Assembly: GCF_050624435.1 (NCBI RefSeq)
Contig: NC_134545.1
Span: forward strand, 83,959,563 to 84,023,562
Reading direction: 5' to 3'
DNA from: Tenrec ecaudatus
Lineage: Eukaryota; Chordata; Mammalia; Afrosoricida; Tenrecidae
Length of the DNA stretch: 64,000 bases
Position 1 is the first letter of the stretch; every line of letters starts with the position of its first letter. The position numbers and the translations under genes were made by a program. Under the pieces are notes generated by a model. That model searched no databases. It saw nothing but the letters and a program-made list of their open reading frames with translations, and was not told where the DNA came from. Positions 33,362 through 43,348 of the stretch are shown piece after piece.

Positions 33362-33700
33362 CTTTGTTATTGTTGTTGTTGTTGTTGTTAGGACGCCATC
33401 ACATTGGTTTTGACTCATCCTGACCAACACTATTGCACTTGTACAACAGAATGAAACACTGTTTGGCCCTGTGCTATCCTCCCAATTGTTAGGTTGGGAC
33501 ACATCCCTGCCACCACATGTCCTTTCACATCCTTGAGGGGCCTCCTCTTTTTTCTCCGACCCCCCCACCAAGCCTGCTGTCCTTCTCTGGGGACTGCCTC
33601 CTCCTTGGCAACCTGGTCAGAGCAGATGAGGCTCAGGCTCACCATACTCGGGTCTAAGGAGCATGCTGGCTGTACTTCTTCCAAGACTAACTGTAAAGAT
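33362..33700 (-). mobile_element. RTE/BovB-type LINE 3' end with (TTG)n tail
   Basis: Begins with (TTG)n (33368-33388), the reversed CAA-rich tail of RTE, followed by 'ggttttgactcatcctgacc', 'gtacaacagaatgaaacac' and 'ggagcatgctggctgtacttcttccaag' in antisense order. Confidence 0.83.
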
Positions 33701-35700
33701 CCCATAGATTGCCTCCAGAGAAAGAACGCCCCTGATCAACAGGGCACCTCGTTTTCATCCGGGCTGATCTAGGTATTTAGTTCCACGTCTCATTTCACAG
33801 CCAGTAATGCACATTGTTGGGGATGTGGCAGGCAGGAAGGAATGGCAGCTCAGGCCTGCCGCCATGACCACATGTTCTGAAAGAATCGAGCCCTGCTATA
33901 GAGTCTGCAGGCACCAGGATTCCGGAGGGCCTGTTGGCACCCCTCCCCACATGTGCACACATTAATGTGATCAAGGAGAGGCATATATGGATAGAAGCAT
34001 GGGGGTTCCGCTCCATGTCTCTCCCTTCGGGTCCCATATTTCTCCAGGAGATGAAGCACCGTCGCCTCGATCAATGTAGTTGCGGAGGGGTGGTAAAGAG
34101 CGGAGGGTGGCTGAGTCCAGGTCTACCAGGCAGCCGGTGAGCGGAACGCAGTAAAACCTCAGACCCTGACTCTTCTCAGTAAGTCCCACACTTGGCCACC
34201 TGTGAGAGGATAGTGGTCCCAGAGCTCAGTGTGAGAAACTGAAAATTCCCTCTCCTGCCAAAGATATGGCTCTTACAGTCACAACAGGCAGTTAGGTGGT
34301 CCCAAGACCCCAAAGAAACCTAAAGGGTGCAGGTAGAAAAGAAATGGAAGGGGAGCTCTTGGTTTGTCTGCGCATGTCTGTGCGTAGTGGATGGGGGGAT
34401 GGGCCCTGGTTTGTGAGCCCCCCCTCCACGTGAAAGCATGGCCTGAGACCACCAGCCATCCTGGTCCCCCTGTGCTCTGCCCCAGCCCTCTCAGGGCCAG
34501 TACAATAGGAGGAAACAGAGGCTCCTCAGGATCTGCCTAGAACGGGGGATTTCCATGGGGAAGGCGGCCAAGCCCCTGTGGTCTGGAGCCCCACAGCCAG
34601 CCAGAGAACACAGCCTGTACTACAGGGGGGGCGGGAGAGGGGGGACAGGGTTGAGTTATATGGGGGCTACAGTGGGGCTCTTAGGAGTGCCCCTTCCGTG
34701 CACCCAAGGGTGTTTGGGTATCTTCCGGAACAGCCCTCAAATCAAGCAGGGACTAGAGTGGCGTGGGAGAGTGGATCGGAGGCTCAGGAGCGGCCCTTGT
34801 TGTAAATCTTCCTGGACATGGTGCTGCCCTCCTGGGCAGAGGCAGCCTGAGTAGCCCTGAGTATCTCCCACTTGCGGAGCAGGGAGGAATGAGGGAAGGA
34901 GTGAGATCAGACGGTGGAAAACAGAGGGTGAGAAAATGGGGAAGCCTGAGACAGGTGGTGGGTGGGGAGAATGGAGCCAGAAGAAAGGGGGGCAGTGCGG
35001 TAAGAATAGTGGAGAATAGGGGGAGAGGAAGGGAGTGGGAGATCAAAATGGGGCCCCAGGGAAAGGGGAAGGAGCGGAAGAGGAGTGCTTCCATGGGGAA
35101 GTCAGAAGAGTTCTGGGGACCAGAACCAGAGGCCAAGTGGGAGTCTGGGTGCATTCCGGAAGTTATGAGAAGTGTGGAATGGGCGGAGAGGGGTGTGAGA
35201 ATCCGGAAGGGTTCAAGGTCAAAGGCCCCAGATTGGGGTGAAGGCCTGGGTTCCGAAGCGCTTAGGTAGGAGAAAGCCCCCCAGCACTTGCCCGCCAAGC
35301 AGGCGCCATTCAGAGGCACGTGCGGGGCGAAGCCAAGCTGGAGGGCACCAGACTGGCTCAAGCCTCTGCAGGGTGACTCTTTGAGTCGAAAGACCCTGGG
35401 GTGTGCACTTGGACCTGGCTTCTCTGCCCTCCAGGCCAGTGCGCGCGGTGGGCCGCGCCGGCCCGCTTGGGCCTCGAGCCTCCAGCCTCCCTCCACGTCC
35501 AGGCTCCCGCGGATTCCGGGCTCCCAAGGCCCCAAGCCCACTCCCCGCGCACGGTCAAGCGAATCCTGGACTGCAGCTCAGCAGGGGTAACTGCGCGGTG
35601 CCCCTGGAGCCTCGAGGTGCCAAGGGCATGTGGGTGGTTAGGCTCGCAGACCTGGGCTAACGGGTAGAAGTCCCGCCACACCTGGGGAGGAGTTCAAAGA
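33701..35700. other. Repeat-poor intergenic sequence, becoming GC-rich
   Basis: No SINE, LINE or LTR recognised. A purine-rich patch (34880-35170) and a CpG-rich block (35290-35620) are the main features. Frames of up to 262 codons are due to base composition. Confidence 0.5.
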
Positions 35701-37520
35701 CCGTCAGGCTGGACGAGGCTAGGACAGCCATCAGCAGCAAGTGTTGTTTTTTTTTCCAAGTGAGAATTATCTTTTTCGTTCACAGCCGGTTATTCGTTTT
35801 GGTTTTTTTTCCCTACGTGACTCCCAGGAAGATGTTGGGGAACGATTCTCCGCCCGTGGAAGCCCAGATCCCGCCGAGCTGGCTGGAAGTTGGGAGCAGG
35901 CAGAGCTGAGCAGATCGCGCTCCGGGACCCGCACGGAGCGGGCGGGAGGACCGGCGGAGGTTCAGTAAACCTTGGTTTCGCAGAATTAACTCGCCAAAGA
36001 CTGCAGCCGCTCTTCGGAAGTCAGATTATATTGTAAAAAGGGTCTATAGACATTGAAAATTCCCTACAGGAAGTTAAACTCACCCTAAGGGAGGGGGGGA
36101 GAAAAGTTAAAGAATGCATTCAGAATTCCATTTTAATCCTCAAGTTAAAACTACTCACTGCATTCCCAAAAAGCACAGACCAAGGGTGCAAATAAATGTC
36201 CGTGTGCAGGCATCTCTATTTGAAAATTACTGAATTTATTCGATGAAGGTAGTTAACCTTTCTGTCTTGGGCTTTACTGACAGAAGTATCTTAGTAAAGA
36301 ACTATATTTACATATATCTCTACATATTTGGAGAAGGGCAAACACTCCCAAAAAAGCGATGCAAAGTTCCCTCTCTGAGAAACCGAAACTGACATTCTCA
36401 GCAAAGGCTTGAAATTTACAAAGAACACCACAAATTCCTGAACGTGAATTGATTCCGTCCCCCACCCCCACCCTCGCCTCCCCAAATACTGGTGAACTTT
36501 TTAAAAAATTCATTTGCAGACAAATACTTACAAGCTGGCAATAGAACACATACACGCAAAATAAGCGAACTTGCTCAAAACGCAATTGAGATATCCCCCC
36601 ACAAAATTATGGTAAGGAAGGGGAAAAATCCACTCAAGAAACCAATATCATTTTCATGCTTTCTGCAACTGGCCTGCCTGGATGACATTTCTTTAAAAGT
36701 AGAAAACTGTATTCACCATCTCACCATTCAAACCTACTGGCTGTTCATCGTGTGAGGCTCTTTTCCAACATCTTTAAAGTCAAAATCAAAACAGGTATGC
36801 GCTACCACAGCCATCCTAAAGAGCAACCAGCAAATGATAAACATCTATTTATTGCTGTGGCTGAAGAGAAGGTCTGTTTTCTTTCTCTTTTATTTTTTTT
36901 GAAAGATGTCATTGAAAATAAAATTTCTAGGAGGGCAATAAAAATCGATGGTAACAATTGCCCTGAAGCCGTATCAATATAGTTTGGTTCAATTGCGTTT
37001 TTTCGACGTGTTAGCAAAAAGAAATAAATTACTTCTCCATAACTTTCCCCTTTTGGGTGGGCTTCATTATTAATTAACTGGCTAGTTGAGTAGTAAGGGG
37101 AGGCAATAACCTAATCGGTAGCACCTATAACAGAAACGATAAATTTTCGGCCTATATTTATATTAAAGTAGCAGTATTGCGCAGTAATAGCTTCTGCGAA
37201 CGTTTTACAGTTTTTCAAAGAATCGTCACATTTTTATTTGATAGCCTTTGATGCGACGGTTATCCCGATGGCTTTTCTCAAAAAAAAAGTTGTACTAATT
37301 TTATTTATCTTTTATGCATCTACATAACACTTTCCACTCAGAAGTTGCCATTTTATTACAATCATTAATCATATATCTGACGGGGGTTTGCATAAGTGTC
37401 AAAGGTGACAAAGCGTATCTGGGCAGATACACTCGATTAAAATACAATCAAACGCTTCCGTGGATGCAAAGATATTTACTTTATCTGACAGTAATTAGCT
37501 AAACTGTCTGGAACGAAAAC
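35700..37520. promoter_or_regulatory. AT-rich, repeat-free candidate regulatory block upstream of NKX2-3
   Basis: About 3.3-5 kb 5' of the gene. Strongly AT-rich yet retaining isolated CpGs, without any recognisable repeat. Motifs include an HNF1-like 'attattaattaac' (37068-37080), TAATTA-type homeodomain cores, 'gtcaaaggtgacaaag' (37398-37413; TCF/nuclear-receptor-like) and GATA sites. The profile is that of conserved developmental enhancers; function is inferred. Confidence 0.45.
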
Positions 37521-37619
37521 CTATTATTAGTCGAGCTGCGCTCCAGGATTCCTAAGATCTCCCTTTCAGACAAGAGAATGCAAACGCCCCAGAACGCGGC
37601 CGTAACTGGATACTCCTAC

Positions 37620-38260
37620 AAGCTAGATTCCGCAGTCCGATAAGTGATTCCAGAGAACCGCCCGCCGCTACAAAGTCACCGCCGCACCAGCGTCTTCCTC
37701 CCAGACCACCAAGCGCAGCCGGAGTCGCACAAGCCCACGGGCTTCGTGCAGCAGGCAACGGGCATGGGCCGGCCTCCCCGGATCCCGCGGATCTGGTCCC
37801 GACCCTGCCTCGGAAAACTCGCTTCCAGAGACCCGGGTGGACCAAAAGGAGCCCAGCAGGGCGGCTGGGCTGGCCGGAATGGATCCAAGCCCTTGCTCGG
37901 GGCGATAAGACAAGGATCCATCCTCGAACTTGAAAAGCGGGCGGAAGTCTCTGGAACGCTGGATCTGCGTGACGCTGGGATGGGGGTAGGGAGAGCTCTC
38001 AAAACCCAAACGCGGGCCCTTTTCCCTCAAGGGCTCCGATGCCCTTCTCCACCGCCCTCCCTTCCCCCCCGTGCTCGCAAGCCGCCAGCCCGCCGGAGCA
38101 GCCCGCGTGTGGACGGGAGGCGTGGGGGCTGCGTCCAGGGCTGGCTACTGTGGGACACCGTGGCTAGGGGCCGTCAGAGGGAGCCTCCCAAGCCCGGCCC
38201 ACCGCTACTTGGTTGGGAGGTGATGGTACTGTCAGGATTTAAGTAAAGATGGGAAGGGGT
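37620..38260. other. CpG-rich block
   Basis: Dense CpGs (for example 'ccccggatcccgcggatctgg', 37775-37795). It may be a CpG island serving regulatory or non-coding transcription; the 200-codon frame across it has no domain. Confidence 0.45.
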
Positions 38261-38519
38261 GTGTGCCCGCGTGAGTCTGCGGGTGAGGAAGAGACAGGCT
38301 TCAGCGTGGTGGGGAGGGGGCCGGCCTGGTGGGCCTTGTCCCACCGGGGTCCTGAGACCGGGGTCATTGGGCTGGCTTCAGGAAAGGTCTAGGCAAGGAA
38401 GAACTTCGGTTGGAACTGGAGACAGTTTGGATAATTTTGTTTGTTGCTTTGCTTTGCTTTGTTTTTAAAGGAATCTTATGTTAATTCACACAAAGAGGCA
38501 AAAGAAAGTTGGGGACTGG

Positions 38520-39540
38520 ACAGAACAGAGGTATTTGTCCCGGACGGTCAGGTCATGCCCTGCGGGAGGGAGAGAGGGGCTGGAGCGGCCTTTCCTCCTA
38601 TGACCCTAGCCAGCCTCCAGGACGCGCCCACACCCTCAAGGTCCACCTACCCCACGGGGCCGCGGACTCACCCCCACCTCTCGGGATCTTTGCGCCTCAG
38701 CGCTCGGGATCCGCGATAAAAGCAGGCAAATTCTTCCCTCCGATGCCCCAAGGCCTGCTTGAGTTGGCGACGCGGGCCTGCGCCTAGGGTGGCAATCGTT
38801 TCTGGGATTGAGGCCGAAAGGCAGCGGGCGCTCCTGTGGCTGCGGGATGTGTGTCGTGCAGCAAAGCCTCGCCACCGAAGGTCTCCCTTGCAGCCTGCTG
38901 GTCGCTGCGACCCCAGCGCTCGGGGCGCACGTGGGCCCATAGCAGGCGAGTTCCCAGGGCGGCCCCCGGGGGCCGACTCCGGGCACATTTCCGCTCCCTC
39001 GGAGACAGCCCCGCCTCTCCCCCCTCCCATCCCGTGGCTCCTTCCTAGGCCTGGGGCACCCCGCTTTACCCACCATTGTGGGGCACTGCGTGGAAGGTCC
39101 CCACCCTCGCCCCGACTCTCACCGTGCCTACTGACGCCCGGGGGCGTGGTCCACAGACCCTGAACCTGCCAGCTGAGGCCGGGCTCCCCCAGCTCGGCCG
39201 GCCCACCCCAGACTGCGCTGGGCGGCTCCGGGCCGGAGGAGGGCGCCGCGGCCGGGCGGGAACCGGTTCCTGCTCGTTGGGTGCCAGCGCTGCCAGGGCT
39301 CCTCCAGGCTTGGCGCGGCTGGGTCTCCTGGGCGGAGAGAAGATGGTCCTCGCCGGCACCCTTGGAGGACCCCATAGATTCGCCAGGGCCGCACCAGGGC
39401 GCCCGAAGACGCGCGGGTGGGAGAAGTTGGACCATTCCAGGAGACCTGCGCCCCAGGCGCTGGGTTTGAAGAGGCGGAAAAGAACCTTCGCGGTCCCATC
39501 CCCTCCCCATTTGGGCAGAGCCTGCTCACCGGGAGGCTGC
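38520..39540. other. CpG-rich block
   Basis: High CpG density peaking at 39180-39420. Long antisense and sense frames (up to 280 codons, 38668-39510) conflict with each other and lack protein similarity, so I treat this as a CpG island. Confidence 0.5.
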
Positions 39541-39610
39541 ATGAAACTACAAACTACCTTGAGGGGGCACTCTGCGAACGCAGTGTAGCAATAGCCTGCT
39601 CGCATTGAAA

Positions 39611-39805
39611 GACGCTGATGGGTACAGTGAATAACCGAAAGATCAACAGTTCAAGCCCACTGGTCACTCCTCCAGGGAGAGCTAGAGCAGCCTGCTTTTG
39701 TAAAGATTTGCAGCTTTGAAAAACCCTAGTGGGGCTGTTCGACTCTCTCCTAAGAGGTCGCTCTGAGTTGAAATCGACTCCATGGCGACAGTGTTCGGGT
39801 TTGAG
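39611..39805 (+). mobile_element. AfroSINE, about 1.1 kb upstream of NKX2-3
   Basis: 'aaccgaaagatcaacagttcaagcccac', 'aagatttgcagctttgaaaaaccc', 'aagaggtcgctctgagttgaaatcgactcc' and 'atggcgacagtg'. It is one of the few insertions in the gene-proximal region. Confidence 0.88.
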
Positions 39806-39829
39806 GTATATGAGCACATCAGATGTTCT

Positions 39830-40045
39830 GGGTCCTACACTAAGCTCTTGACATGTTTTGCTTCATTTAACCTGAAAGAACTATTACTTCTCCTTTCTTT
39901 CAAACCGAGGCTTAGGAATGCCCAAGGCCAGGATTCGAACCAAAGACCAACGTTCTGTAACATACCTGCTCAGTATGGCCCCTGCAGGGCCCACACGTGC
40001 AAATGCAACGGAGGCGCAGAGAGGCTCACAGGCTACCAGCTAGCT
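39830..40045 (-). repeat. MIR SINE
   Basis: 'ctacactaagctcttgacatg', 'aaaccgaggcttaggaatgcccaagg' and 'ccaggattcgaacc' give antisense MIR; a second short piece 'ggcgcagagaggctcacagg' follows at 40012-40031. Confidence 0.6.
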
Positions 40046-40119
40046 ACAGATAGAGACCTATGTGGGAAGTGATTAACAGCATGACTATCTTTGCCTAACA
40101 CGCGCTGCAAGTTCAGAGG

Positions 40120-40255
40120 CAGGAGATCTGGGCCCACTTCCTTGGAAGGAGGTGTTTTTGAGCAGAGCCTTGGAGAATAGAGTGAGGAAGAGCTTCCAAG
40201 TGCAGAGGACAGCGTGAGCAAAGACCGCACGGTGCAACAGATACTTCGTCCATCC
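40120..40255 (+). repeat. L2 LINE fragment (probable)
   Basis: 'ttggaaggaggtgtttttgagcagagcc' and 'gaggacagcgtgagcaaagacc' resemble L2 3' sequence. Confidence 0.45.
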
Positions 40256-40369
40256 ACAGAGTTAAGGTCCTGTTTCCTTGGGGCTACAGCGCCTGGTAGT
40301 TACAGACCAGGGGTTTTCTTGCCCCACCCCCCACCCCAGCCACTGGAAGCCCACGCTCTCGCAGCATCT

Positions 40370-40862
40370 GCCCTTGGGTTGGGTCGCAGAATAGTAAGCC
40401 GCCCCGAACTAGCCAGACTGAGCTGGAGTCTGTGTGCTGGGCCCCCGGATCCCTGTGGTCGGTCGCGCCCACAGTGGCTCCCACTTCGCGGTGGTCTTAA
40501 CCCTGGTCTATTTCTGTGAGCGCCGCTACGTCCCACCGGGCGGATGCGGAGGGCGTGGCGCACCTGAGCTGGAACCAATGGGGAGGGAGGCCGGTGAGAG
40601 GGCCCCGCCCCCGGCGTGACGTATGCCTCCGGGACAGAGGCTTAGCAGCCCCGGCCCCCAGTCCCTGCAGTGGCTGTAACAAAACCCAGACCCCCAGGTC
40701 CCGGCCAATGGAGGCGAATTAGACTGGGGCCCGACCGCGTCTGTCAAAAGCCCGACAGGGCATCTGCGGCGGAGCGCAGGAGGAGAGCTGGAGCCGCTGC
40801 GCTGCCTCTCCGCCCCCGTCGGGATTTATTGAGTACTTGGGCTGGACAATTAAGTGGCCCTG
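40370..40862 (+). promoter_or_regulatory. NKX2-3: NKX2-3 promoter / 5' UTR region, CpG-rich
   Basis: GC- and CpG-rich DNA immediately 5' of the start codon. Visible elements: CCAAT boxes at 40575-40579 and 40705-40709, a GC box (ccccgccccc, about 40603-40612), a TGACGTAT half-CRE at 40617-40624 and TGTCA at 40741-40745. No convincing TATA box at a sensible distance is seen, in line with a CpG-island promoter. The transcription start cannot be fixed from sequence alone. Confidence 0.7.
40850..40856 (+). promoter_or_regulatory. Perfect NK-2 class binding site just upstream of the NKX2-3 start codon
   Basis: TTAAGTG matches the NK-2 homeodomain consensus TYAAGTG exactly and ends six bases before the first ATG. 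It contains the in-frame TAA that closes the frame upstream. A role in autoregulation is inference. Confidence 0.4.
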
Positions 40863-41223
40863 ATGATGTTACCAAGCCCGGTCACCTCCACCCCTTTCTC
40901 AGTCAAAGACATCTTGAATCTGGAGCAGCAGCAGCAGCAGCAGCACTTCCACGGCGCGCATTTGCAGACAGAGTTGGAGCACCGCTTCCACTCGGCGCCC
41001 TGCATGCTGGCGACCGACGGGGCGCCGTTTTCTGACGGAGGGGAGGAGGACGAGGAAGACGAGGGAGACAAACTGTCCTATTTGAACTCACTAGGCGCAG
41101 TCGAAGGCCACGGGGAGTCAGGGCTCTGTCCCCAGAGCTATGTCCACACGGTCCTACGCGACTCGTGCAGCGGGCCCAAGGAACATGAAGAGGAGCCCCA
41201 GGTCGTGAGGGACCGGAGCCAAA
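40863..41223 (+). CDS. NKX2-3: NKX2-3 coding exon 1: NK-2 class homeobox transcription factor, N-terminal part
   Basis: Encodes residues 1-120 plus the first base of codon 121. The protein opens MMLPSPV and carries the NK-2 TN (tinman) motif TPFSVKDILNLE at residues 10-21, a short corepressor-binding motif in this family. Six Gln follow (22-27, all CAG), then an acidic run at 61-69. The overall sequence matches mammalian NKX2-3 far better than NKX2-5 or NKX2-6. Translation starts at the first of two tandem ATGs; an in-frame TAA at 40851-40853 rules out a start further upstream. The exon ends CAAA|gtgagt, a strong splice donor, phase 1. Known role of the family member: nuclear DNA-binding regulator of gut mesenchyme, spleen and mucosal endothelium (MAdCAM-1) development. 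It stands alone in the window with no close coding neighbour. Confidence 0.97.
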
Positions 41224-42593
41224 GTGAGTAGCGGGGGAAAGAAACGCACCTGCACATCCGGAACAGCCCGCAAACCTTTGCCAGTATGGCTGCCGGCCCC
41301 TTTAGCCTTCGATGGGGTCTTGTGGCCATCCCCACCCCTGGTCAATGAAAACACTGGTACCTGTGAAGGAGCGGGGCAGAGGGGGAAGGCTGAGGTGACC
41401 TCTGACATTTCCCCATAGAGGAGTGTGTGTGTGGGGAGGGTGAGGTGGTTGTGGCTGCGTGAAGGACATGGGTTCAGCTGCTGGGGCTACACAACCCTCC
41501 AGTGAGACTTTCCCTAGAGCTAGAGGGTTCTGAGCCCTTTTTAGAGGCGAGTCCGCCAGGCAACCCACCTCTTCTCTGAAAAGACCGCCCAAGCAGTTTG
41601 ATTGCCCAGCGTCAAGGGGCCCAGGGACTCAGTCAAGACTACCTGGGTGGCTTCTTCCCAGCTTTGCTTGGAGTCAGCATCCCCCGCCCCAACCACCACC
41701 AACGTCCCTTTGCCCGAGAGGGAAGGATGATCAGAAAGAAGGACAGGGGAACGCAGTCCTTTCTGTGCGACCGTGATACTCCCATCCCTGGGACTCCAGC
41801 TTCCTGTTTGAAAAATTGTAACGCTCTGCTTCTTTGTCCCGGACAGTGGGCAGAGTACCGAACTGCGCCACACTTGGTTTGGGGAGTCGAGGGAGGAAGG
41901 GATTTTGAAGGGACAGTTAAGAATGGCCTCCTCCCACCCCCTTCAAGGAGGTCTGGGGTGGCAGTGGCCAAGGACAGTTCTGACAGCTGCTCTGGACCGA
42001 AAATCGCAAAGCAACTGTCGAAACCAGTCCGCCAGTGAGACACCTCTTCTTAAGGTAACATGCACATCACTCGCGCATTTAACACTGGGCACGTCGTCTT
42101 TTAAAAGGAGACAAAAATGTGTCCAGGAGGCAACGCACAAAGGTTGTGTGCAGCTATTTCCCTCCAGCCAGATTTAGGCACCACTCACTCAACTCTGGTC
42201 CCAGTACAACACACACCCACGTTCCACATCCTCAGCTTTCCTGCAGGAGCTGAAGCAATTGCGTTTGCAAATACTGTAGTTAGTACGTAGTTAAACACTT
42301 TCATGCTGAAAATAGTCATTAGTTCAATACAGGGTAATCTCTTCGCTCCAAGGTGCAGATACCCAGTCTCTTGTAGACGTACACTTCGTGCAGACTCCTC
42401 TCACCGACTGCTCCTTTTCCCACCGAGGGCATTCTGAGGGGATCCAGGCTGTCAGAGGGACCCAGGACACCCGGTGCCCCAATCCAGATATTTACTCTGG
42501 CACGCTCCAGGGGCATGGTGCCCCGGCGGCGCGCAGGCGGTGAGACCAAGAACAGATAAAGGCCGCTGTGGTCCTGTTGTGTTTCTTCCGCAG
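41224..42593 (+). other. NKX2-3: NKX2-3 intron 1
   Basis: 1370-bp GT-AG intron, phase 1, at the position expected for the single coding intron of NKX2-3. It contains no recognisable SINE, LINE or LTR. The 3' third (about 42040-42345) becomes AT-rich with homeodomain-type cores (for example gtagttagtacgtagttaaac) and may hold an intronic regulatory element. Confidence 0.92.
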
Positions 42594-43056
42594 CAAGCTG
42601 TCAGCTGAAGAAGCCCCTGGAGGCAGTGGGCGACAGCAAGGCGGCGGCGGAGAGCGAGAGGCCGAAGCCACGCAGCCGCCGGAAGCCAAGGGTGCTCTTC
42701 TCCCAAGCCCAGGTCTTCGAGCTGGAGCGCAGGTTCAAGCAGCAGCGGTACCTGTCGGCGCCCGAACGCGAGCATCTCGCCAGCAGCCTGAAGCTCACGT
42801 CCACGCAGGTGAAGATCTGGTTCCAGAACCGCAGGTACAAGTGCAAGAGGCAGCGGCAGGACAAGTCCCTGGAGCTGGGCGCGCACGCGGCCCCGCCGCC
42901 GCCGCGCCGCGTGGCCGTGCCGGTGCTGGTGCGGGACGGCAAGCCGTGCGTCACGCCGGGCGCACAGGCCTACGGCGCGCCCTACGGCGTGGGCGCGGGC
43001 GCCTACTCCTACAACGGCTTCCCCGCCTACGGATACGGGAACTCGGCTGCCGCCGC

Positions 43057-43087
<31 letters not shown>

Positions 43088-43348
43088 GCCGCGGCCTACA
43101 GCGGCAGCTACGGCTGCGCGTACCCGGCCGGCGGCGGAGGCGGCGGCGGCGGCGGCGGCGGTGGCGGGGGGGCCGCCTCGGTGGCCGCGGCCATGCCCCC
43201 TGCCTGCAGCGCGGCCGGAGGCGGCCCCTTTGTGAACGTGAGCAACTTGGGCGGCTTCGGCGGCGGTGGCGCACAACCGCTGCACCAGGGAGCCCCGGCT
43301 GGAGCCGCATGCGCGCAGGGCACCTTGCAGGGCATCCGGGCCTGGTAG
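42594..43348 (+). CDS. NKX2-3: NKX2-3 coding exon 2: homeodomain, NK2-specific domain and C-terminus
   Basis: Begins after a pyrimidine-rich acceptor (tttcttccgcag at 42582-42593) and restores the frame of exon 1 exactly: 361 + 755 nt = 372 codons including TAG, so 371 residues (human is about 364). The 60-residue homeodomain occupies residues 149-208 (42677-42856); recognition helix residues W196, Q198, N199 and the NK-2-typical Tyr at homeodomain position 54 (Y202) are all present. The NK2-specific domain ([13 protein letters not shown]) follows at about 227-239. The C-terminal half is low complexity: 17 Ala (272-288) and 14 Gly (300-313). The last residues are GIRAW, the conserved NK-2 terminus. 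Codon 121 reads Thr rather than the Lys I recall in human. Frames antisense to this exon are open over long stretches because of GC composition and are not genes. Confidence 0.97.

Noticed and set aside
34753-35541. 262-codon antisense frame
   Set aside because: Same composition effect; overlaps a 168-codon sense frame and shows no recognisable motif.
38668-39510. 280-codon antisense frame, with a 170-codon sense frame overlapping
   Set aside because: CpG-rich DNA has few stop codons on either strand; overlapping frames on both strands with no domain resemblance point to composition.
40854-40862. Upstream GTG/CTG codons in frame with NKX2-3
   Set aside because: The first two ATGs match the family's MM start, and TAA at 40851-40853 blocks any longer form; non-ATG initiation is not needed.
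42452-43285. 277-codon antisense frame across NKX2-3 exon 2, and a 296-codon +frame (42568-43458)
   Set aside because: Shadows of the real exon; their sequence is reverse or shifted reading of the homeodomain and GC repeats.
40863-43348. Identity as NKX2-5 or NKX2-6
   Set aside because: MMLPSPVTSTPFSVKDILNL, the Ala/Gly-rich C-terminus and overall length fit NKX2-3; NKX2-5 begins differently and lacks this Ala-Gly layout.
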